Source of the DNA: Prorocentrum cordatum
Lineage: Eukaryota; Sar; Dinophyceae; Prorocentrales; Prorocentraceae
Length of the DNA stretch: 62,000 nt
Direction: 5' to 3'
Assembly: GCA_963575745.1 (NCBI GenBank)
Contig: CAUYUJ010014171.1
Coordinates: forward strand, 1,016,186-1,078,185
Positions 56,833-62,000 of this stretch are shown here, one piece after another. Both the position numbers and the translations under genes were made by a program. Position 1 is the stretch's first letter, and each line of letters starts with the position of its first letter. Under the pieces are notes generated by a model. That model ran no database searches. It was not told the DNA's origin and saw only the letters and a program-made list of their open reading frames with translations.

Positions 56833-57219
56833 CTGAGGCGGCCCCCAAAAAACACGCTCCACCGTTGGCACTAACGAAAACAACAACCTGCACAACAAAG
56901 AAAACATTGATACGAATCCGTGGGCATTCAACTTTCAGGGAGGGCAGTCGCGGAAAAAAACCAATGGGCTTCGGCGGGGGCGGTGCTTTAAGCCACGAGG
57001 GGGCGCTTAAAAACTCAGCCGAGGGGCGGTCAGGGGGGGCGCGGTAGGGGTCGGGGGAGGGATCCGCAGCTTTTGTGCACGAGTCTTTTTGGATGGAGCC
57101 CCCTCGTCCAGCCACATCCCATCTCAACAGATTGCTGATAAACACCCTTGGTCCATCGATAACGTTGTTGCACGGGCGGCCATGTATTTCGGAGGCGAAC
57201 TTGAAACGCTTGCTGGGCA
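56833..57219. other. Unresolved sequence before gap
   Basis: No gene established. On the plus strand 57089-57219 reads DGAPSSSHIPSQQIADKHPW and SIDNVVARAAMYFGGELETL before running into the gap, possibly an exon cut by it. Confidence 0.3.
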
Positions 57220-57319
57220 NNNNNNNNNNNNNNNNNNNNNNNNNNNNNNNNNNNNNNNNNNNNNNNNNNNNNNNNNNNNNNNNNNNNNNNNNNNNNNNNN
57301 NNNNNNNNNNNNNNNNNNN
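57220..57319. other. Assembly gap, 100 N
   Basis: Exactly 100 N, the usual placeholder for a scaffold gap of unknown length. Features on the two sides should not be joined. Confidence 0.99.
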
Positions 57320-57406
57320 GGCGGCTGCGGCGGCGACGACGGCGACGGACGACGGCGGCGAGTGCGGCGGCGAAAGCGACTTCGGCGGCGGCGGCGACGA
57401 CGGTGA

Positions 57407-57691
57407 ATGCCCCGCGTGCCCGCCGTGGTCGTCGTCGCGGCGGCGACGACGGCTGCGCCTCCTTTTCTGCCTCGTGCCCCCCCGCGCGCCCTGGCCCGCC
57501 GCCCCGAGGCCGAGCAGGACGCCGCCAAGAAGGAGAGCAACGGCAAGGCGCAGCAGGCGCGGCAGGCGGTGACGGACGAGGACATCGATCGCGCGTGCGC
57601 CAAGGTCCTCGGCCTCACCTCTGGCACCGAGGGCCACGAGTCGGACGACGAGCGCGACCTCGGCGCGCCTGCGCCCGTCCGCCCGCGATGA
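57407..57691 (+). CDS. Hypothetical C-terminal coding segment
   Basis: An open frame that becomes protein-like in its second half: EAEQDAAKKESNGKAQQARQ, AVTDEDIDRACAKVLGLTSG and HESDDERDLGAP, to TGA at 57689-57691. The upstream GGC-rich part may be intron or low-complexity coding, and the gene may begin beyond the N gap. Not recognised. The charged helix-plus-acidic tail suggests a nuclear or RNA-associated protein, but this is a guess. Confidence 0.35.
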   Translation: MPRVPAVVVVAAATTAAPPFLPRAPPRALARRPEAEQDAAKKESNGKAQQARQAVTDEDIDRACAKVLGLTSGTEGHESDDERDLGAPAPVRPR

Positions 57692-57699
57692 GGAATGGT

Positions 57700-57920
57700 G
57701 GGTGTATATGCGGAGGGGGAATGAGGAGAGGGGCGTGATGACGAGACGGCGGCAGAGGGTGATGCGTCGGTTTAGGGGGTTCGGTAGGGGGGTGGGGGTG
57801 ATGATCAAGAATGATAACTTGGAGGTTGACCGATGAGGAGTCATGTGGAGGGTGGTGACGAGGATGATGAGGAGGCGGGCAGTAAGTATAAGACGATGGA
57901 TGCAATGATGAGGAGGGGAT

Positions 57921-57953
<33 letters not shown>

Positions 57954-58200
57954 ATGGCAGCCCATGGCAATGGTGAGGTGGCGGGGTGGATATGATGGCG
58001 CTGAGAATGTGGATATGGGGGGGGAGGACAGGAGGGTGGAGGAGGAGGGGGAGGAGGAGTAGGAGGAAAAGGATGGATGGGCATGCGCGTGAGAACGGAT
58101 AGCCATCGGAACGTTCGCGGGCCTGGGCTCCGCCCCCCCATTGTGATTATCCTGGTGCCTCGCGGCCTCCAGGCAGGAGGCCCATGGGCCCCCGTGGGGC
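57700..58200. repeat. G-rich region with G31 homopolymer
   Basis: GAT/GGA/GGTG-rich DNA with 31 consecutive G at 57921-57951 followed by GCCATGGCAGCCCATGGC. No gene recognised. Confidence 0.7.
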
Positions 58201-58206
58201 CGACTG

Positions 58207-59085
58207 GTGCTTCGAGCGGCGGACCCCCTCGGACTTCGGGAGCGGCGGCTGCGGCGGCGACGGGGGGCGACGGCGGCAGCGGCGGCGGCGCTGGGCGACG
58301 GCGACGGCGGCTACGACGACGGCGACGACGGCGACGACGACGGCGACGGCGGCTATGACGACGATGACGTCGGCGGAGGCATCGCCTTGAAGCTGGTCGC
58401 CGCTGGCGTCGACCTCGAGGGCAAGGCTCCTGCCGCGCCGAGCGAGGGGGGGTTCGACGTGGTGAAGGCTGCTGCCACGTGGAGGGCTGCCGCCTCGCAG
58501 TCGCTCGCTGCTCTGCGCATCGTGCACGCTCCGCCTCCCGCTGCAGTTGCGAGCGATAACCAGTTATCTCTTGTTGTGTTTGAGAATGAAGTGTTCCTTG
58601 TGCGGTGGTCGGACTTCCCTCGGAGGGTCGGCGCCCGTGTCAGGCCCGACCCCAAAACCCATAAACCGATATGGGAACCCGCAGCTTGGTACCCCGACGG
58701 TATCAAAGAGGTTGATTATTCTGGCTGCGACATTATTGTATTCGATGTTGGCGTAGGTCGGTTTAAGCTTAAGGTTGACAGGAAGCCGTTGCCCCCTGCC
58801 GCGGTGCGCCTGTCTGCGCTGCACACGCGCCTGGTCGATTTCAGGAGGGCGCTGGCTGCGGGGGCCGACGGAATTCAGGGCCACCCTTGCAGCCTTTGCG
58901 GGGAGATGGGGCGGACGCGGCGGTGCACATTTTGTTTGCTCGACGTGCACGCAAGCTGCTCTGTGAAAGCTTCGGGTGCGCCCTTGGATGACGGTGGTCA
59001 GCCGCCGCCAGTCCCTGGCATACTAGGTGGAATAGCGTACGGGGGGTTGTGCGTTATGTGCTCATTCTATTGGAGCGCTGCTTGA
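58207..59085 (+). CDS. PHD-finger-like protein, 292 aa
   Basis: ATG 58207 to TGA 59083-59085. Residues 1-20 are basic and 28-57 Gly/Asp-rich from GAC/GGC repeats. A complex middle region follows (LSLVVFENEVFLVRWSDFPR, EPAAWYPDGIKEVDYSGCD, IIVFDVGVGRFKLKVDRKPL). Near residues 228-280 lies a zinc-binding pattern: C-SL-C, then CTFC, LLDVH, SC, and about 37 residues later C-VM-C. This is the C4HC3 spacing of a PHD finger, a fold that commonly reads histone tails. The middle domain is not recognised. The start is uncertain because the frame is open into repeats. It lies just upstream of the palindrome array, on the same strand as the gene that follows. Confidence 0.65.
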   Translation: MLRAADPLGLRERRLRRRRGATAAAAAALGDGDGGYDDGDDGDDDGDGGYDDDDVGGGIALKLVAAGVDLEGKAPAAPSEGGFDVVKAAATWRAAASQSLAALRIVHAPPPAAVASDNQLSLVVFENEVFLVRWSDFPRRVGARVRPDPKTHKPIWEPAAWYPDGIKEVDYSGCDIIVFDVGVGRFKLKVDRKPLPPAAVRLSALHTRLVDFRRALAAGADGIQGHPCSLCGEMGRTRRCTFCLLDVHASCSVKASGAPLDDGGQPPPVPGILGGIAYGGLCVMCSFYWSAA

Positions 59086-59089
59086 CAGA

Positions 59090-59549
59090 CAGGGCACGAG
59101 TGCGGGGCACGTGCGCGCGAGCAAACCCTCGCCATCCACCTGATATCATTCGCCAGGTCTGCATCTTGCTCACTCTCCTCGCTCCATCCTCGCCCTCCCT
59201 CCTTCCTCGCCCTGGGCCCTGTCCACCCGCGCCCTCTCTGTTCCCCGTTCCCCCTGCCGATTCTGCCTCTTTCCCAGCGCCCCCTGGCGAGCGCATCGGT
59301 CCTTCATGTGTCTTCGCCAAGCAGCGGTGCATCCGCGGCCGAGCCTGGCGGAGCGTCGGCTGCGACGAGGCGGCGGCGACGGCGATCAGTTATCCCTCTA
59401 CTTGTGGCCCCTATATGCGTATATGGCTTCAGCATTTGTTGGGGGCGGGACCGCGCTCAAAAACAGATGTTTTCTTCGGGACTGGCGGCGAGATGGCAGA
59501 AACAAAAACGTGCAGTGGCCACTTTGTAGTAGGGGCGATAGCTCAATCT
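59090..59549. other. Intergenic
   Basis: No gene recognised. Pyrimidine-rich at 59175-59280. Ends at the palindrome array. Confidence 0.4.
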
Positions 59550-60745
59550 GCAGAGACTGCAACTGATATCATCTCTGACATGGTATCGCAGCGTTGCGGG
59601 CGATCTCTGAAACCACTCGAGTTGTATCAGAGCTGATCTCTGAAGCAACGTTTAGGTGTCAGAGGTGCTCGATGGGCTGCAGTATACCATATCAGAGATG
59701 ATCTCTGAACCAGGTATATCAGCACTGCGTGCGTGGACGATTGCAATACTATCGTAGCTCATGACGCGGGGTAAGTTTCAGAGATGAGCTCTGAACCAAT
59801 AGACTGGTATCGGATATGATCTCTGACATCTGTGCCGTCAGATATGATCTCTGAGACGATGTCGGTATATCAGAGCCGAGCTCTGACACCGCTGAGTCGT
59901 CTCAGAGATGATCTCTGAGTCAGCACGCGTGCTCAGAGATGATCTCTGAACCTCCGTGGGCCATCGGAGACAGGGTCTGAATCAACACCTAGGTCTCGGA
60001 GATGATCTCTGAAACAGGTGTTGTCAGAGATGCTCTCTGAGACGATATCGGTGTATCAGAGCTGAGCTCTGAACCCGCTGAGTCGTCTCAGAGATGATCT
60101 CCGAATCAACACCTGTACTCAGAGATGATCTCTGAGCCATCATATGCTCTCAGAGACGGGCTCTCAATCAACGCCGAGGTCTCAGAGATGATCTCTGAAC
60201 CACTGGCCTTCAGATATGATCTCCGGAACGATATCGGTATATCAGAGCTGAGCTCTGAAACCGTATAGTCGTCTCAGAGGTGATCTCTGAATCGGTAGAG
60301 GGTGTCGGAGATGAGCTCTGAACTCGTGTGGGCTGTCAGAGATAGGCTCTGAATCGTCACGCGTGCCTTAGAGATGAGCTCTGAAACCAGATCGTCTCTC
60401 AGAGGCGATCTCTGACGCGGCGGCATGTCCCTCGGAGATGATCTCTGAATCTCTCATATACGATCTCTGATACCTAGCGCCAGGGGCATCGTCAGAGACG
60501 ATCTCTGAAACATGGGCTAGGTCTCAGAGACGAGCTCTGAAACTGATGCCGCCCGTCAGAGATGATCTCTTAAGACGTGGGGAGATGATCTCTGAAGCCA
60601 TCATGTCATCTCTCAGAGATGATCTCTGACGATATGGCCCTGTATCAGAGATAATCTCTGAACACGTGACCAGGCTTCAGAGATGATCTCTGAGATTGCG
60701 ATGATGCTTAAGAGTTGAGCTCCGACGTCATCTCTGAGATGAGGT
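59550..60745. repeat. Phased array of ~33 short palindromes
   Basis: The core TCAGAGATGATCTCTGA (8-bp arms around a central G) or close variants starts at 59627, 59659, 59692, 59778, 59810, 59838, 59870, 59902, 59933, 59964, 59996, 60024, 60056, 60088, 60119, 60150, 60182, 60210, 60242, 60274, 60305, 60336, 60368, 60399, 60432, 60492, 60524, 60556, 60613, 60645 and 60677. Half-sites lie near 59563, 59603, 60455 and 60580. Spacing is 28-33 bp. A frequent variant, TCAGAGCTGAGCTCTGA, changes both arms together. Between cores are 11-16 bp spacers that mostly differ from each other. Confidence 0.95.
59810..60368. repeat. 186-bp higher-order repeat, three copies
   Basis: Within the array, core intervals repeat as 28, 32, 32, 31, 31, 32 bp (sum 186) three times. 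The spacer GACGAT(A/G)TCGGT(A/G)TA recurs at 59855, 60041 and 60227, exactly 186 bp apart, and GAGTCGTC recurs likewise. The array therefore grew partly by duplication of six-unit blocks. Confidence 0.9.
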
Positions 60746-60762
60746 GATACCTTATACGTGGT

Positions 60763-61647
60763 ATGTATGTGCCGTGGCCTGTCGGCTCGAGTGCGCTCGT
60801 GTGTCTGGTAGTGTATTTCTGCTTACGCAACACTGCACACGCACGTGCAATGTCTTTCTTTGACAATTTCAGCTCAGATACGATATACAGGGACAGTGAA
60901 TCGTATCTCAACAGTGCCATAGTGTGCCGTTGGTACAGTGATTCGCAGCATCGCAACCCTGTCCAAGGGTGCGGCCTCACGAAACCTGCGCGTGAGTTTG
61001 AGATTATCGGATGTGGTTGGGCAGCGTGCAGGGACTGCTACGGGTCATGCGGTGACATCGTCGAACCTGTGTCGCCGCTGGCTGACGACGACGACGCGGG
61101 CAGCAACCCTCCTATCGTGTCTCTCAGTGACGACGCCGTCCGCGGTGAGCCAGAGGAAGAGCGAGCAGGAGCAGAGGATGCCGAAGAGGAGGAGGAGGAG
61201 GAGCGGCCGCCGCCGTCGAGCGACACCGAGGTCGCGCTCGACCCCCGCTGGCCCCATGATGAGGACGAAGGGGGAGAGGCCGAGGAAGGCGACGGCTTTG
61301 GCGACGACGATGAGTTCTACAGCATTGTCTCCACGCCCCCAATGGGGACACCTTGGCAGCCTGGGGACTCAGATCCAGAGCCTGAACCAGGTTCGCCGAT
61401 CCTGCCGATAGTTTCCGAGACCGAGCCGACGATTGCCCATGGGGGGTCCGGCGCATTAGAGATGCAGCCGCGCGCCAAGAGGGCCCGCGTCGCTGCCGCC
61501 ACCGCAGGCGCCCCTCATGCCCCTGAGCTATCCGAGGGTCGGCCTTCGGACGCGCTTTCGAGCAGCAGTCGTGTGCCACGTGTGCCGCGGGATGTGGGGC
61601 AGCCGCGTAGCGCCGCTCGCGTGGACGTGGGCTCGTCGAGCGATTAG
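60763..61647 (+). CDS. Acidic hypothetical protein, 294 aa
   Basis: ATG 60763 to TAG 61645-61647, starting 18 bp after the palindrome array. A second in-frame ATG at 60850 (MSFFDNFSSDTIYRDSESYL) could be the real start; the first 29 residues otherwise form a hydrophobic stretch (ALVCLVVYFCL). A Cys-containing part follows (GCGLTKPAREFEIIGCGWAA, CRDCYGSCG), then a strongly acidic region (EDAEEEEEEERPPPSS, DEDEGGEAEEGDGFGDDDEF) and a basic cluster RAKRARV that resembles a nuclear localisation signal, with a Ser-rich tail. No family recognised. A nuclear, disordered, acidic protein is plausible. Confidence 0.55.
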   Translation: MYVPWPVGSSALVCLVVYFCLRNTAHARAMSFFDNFSSDTIYRDSESYLNSAIVCRWYSDSQHRNPVQGCGLTKPAREFEIIGCGWAACRDCYGSCGDIVEPVSPLADDDDAGSNPPIVSLSDDAVRGEPEEERAGAEDAEEEEEEERPPPSSDTEVALDPRWPHDEDEGGEAEEGDGFGDDDEFYSIVSTPPMGTPWQPGDSDPEPEPGSPILPIVSETEPTIAHGGSGALEMQPRAKRARVAAATAGAPHAPELSEGRPSDALSSSSRVPRVPRDVGQPRSAARVDVGSSSD

Positions 61648-61649
61648 GC

Positions 61650-62000
61650 ATGTGAGATAGGTGAGATAGACATGGCCGCAAGGGGGGCCAAGGCCAACCG
61701 TTTGGACGCATTCCTAACACCCAACGCACTCACACACCGCGCACACCACTCGATAGTAGAGGCTCCAAACGAGATGGCCAGACGCGGGTAGACATAGTGT
61801 CTGCCCAGGTTTTGTTGAATCGACGTAGCGTCAGTACGCGCGGATTGCATCGTTCGCTACGATAAGAACACGTGCGCTGATCGGCGGGGGGTGGGGGCGA
61901 GACCGAGCTCCTAGAGGAACCCTGGTCAGCATCGCTCCCTTTGTTCGGGGTCCTTGCTTTGTTCGTGCTTTAGGCGTCCTGGTCGCCAAACTGTGCTTGC
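61650..62000. other. 3' flank, no recognised gene
   Basis: The repeated word GTGAGATAG lies just after the stop codon; nothing else recognised. Confidence 0.4.

Noticed and set aside
59531-59575. tRNA-like start (GGGGCGATAGCTCAA)
   Set aside because: No matching acceptor strand or T-arm is found at the expected distance.
59550-60745. CRISPR array
   Set aside because: The repeats are short (17 bp) and imperfect, spacers are 11-16 bp, block-wise higher-order duplication is present, and the genome is eukaryotic with no cas genes.

Overview
The window looks like nuclear DNA of a dinoflagellate. It is GC-rich and dominated by low-complexity repeats. It holds one recognisable multi-exon gene whose introns start with GA, GC or GT and whose exon joins sit in short direct repeats. 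It also holds several decayed LINE retrotransposons (APE-type endonuclease, reverse transcriptase, RNase H, zinc knuckles) and one sequence resembling a relic of the dinoflagellate spliced leader. No prokaryotic operon, rRNA or tRNA was recognised. The species cannot be named from sequence alone.

Layout. 0-0.9 kb: a 62-64 bp minisatellite. 0.9-6.4 kb: a broken hypothetical gene, then two decayed plus-strand LINE remnants, the second with a 188-bp perfect tandem duplication inside it. 6.4-15.4 kb: mostly unrecognised sequence with an 89-bp satellite at 10.1-11.3 kb. 15.4-18.5 kb: a Ser/Thr protein kinase gene with an N-myristoylation-type start and at least six exons. Three of its introns each carry an 80-105 bp hairpin element, and a 52-bp perfect palindrome follows its stop codon. 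19-33 kb: microsatellites (CTC, TTAGC, TAC, GTC, GGA), GC-rich low-complexity ORFs behind the spliced-leader-like sequence, a 393-bp direct duplication, and two oppositely oriented arrays of an ~85-bp repeat with a CGCCGCGCAC core. 33-47 kb: three more plus-strand LINE remnants. One of them (38.1-43.6 kb) is nearly full length and has two covarying stem-loops just upstream of its endonuclease frame. 47-51 kb: microsatellites. 51.4-56.6 kb: a nearly complete minus-strand LINE, broken mainly at homopolymers and stop codons. 56.7-62 kb: a T92 tract, a 100-N assembly gap, a PHD-finger protein gene, a 1.2-kb array of about 33 short palindromes, and an acidic hypothetical protein gene.

The most unusual feature is the palindrome array at 59.55-60.75 kb. 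Its cores recur every 28-33 bp (close to three helical turns), carry compensatory base changes, and are organised in a 186-bp six-unit higher-order repeat. It lies between two protein genes on the same strand and may be a protein-binding or structural element. Other structures worth checking are the hairpin-bearing introns, the covarying LINE stem-loops, and the recurrent placement of (GAT)n microsatellites directly 5' of LINE copies. Frame calls in the decayed elements were made by eye from characteristic motifs; no database search was run.
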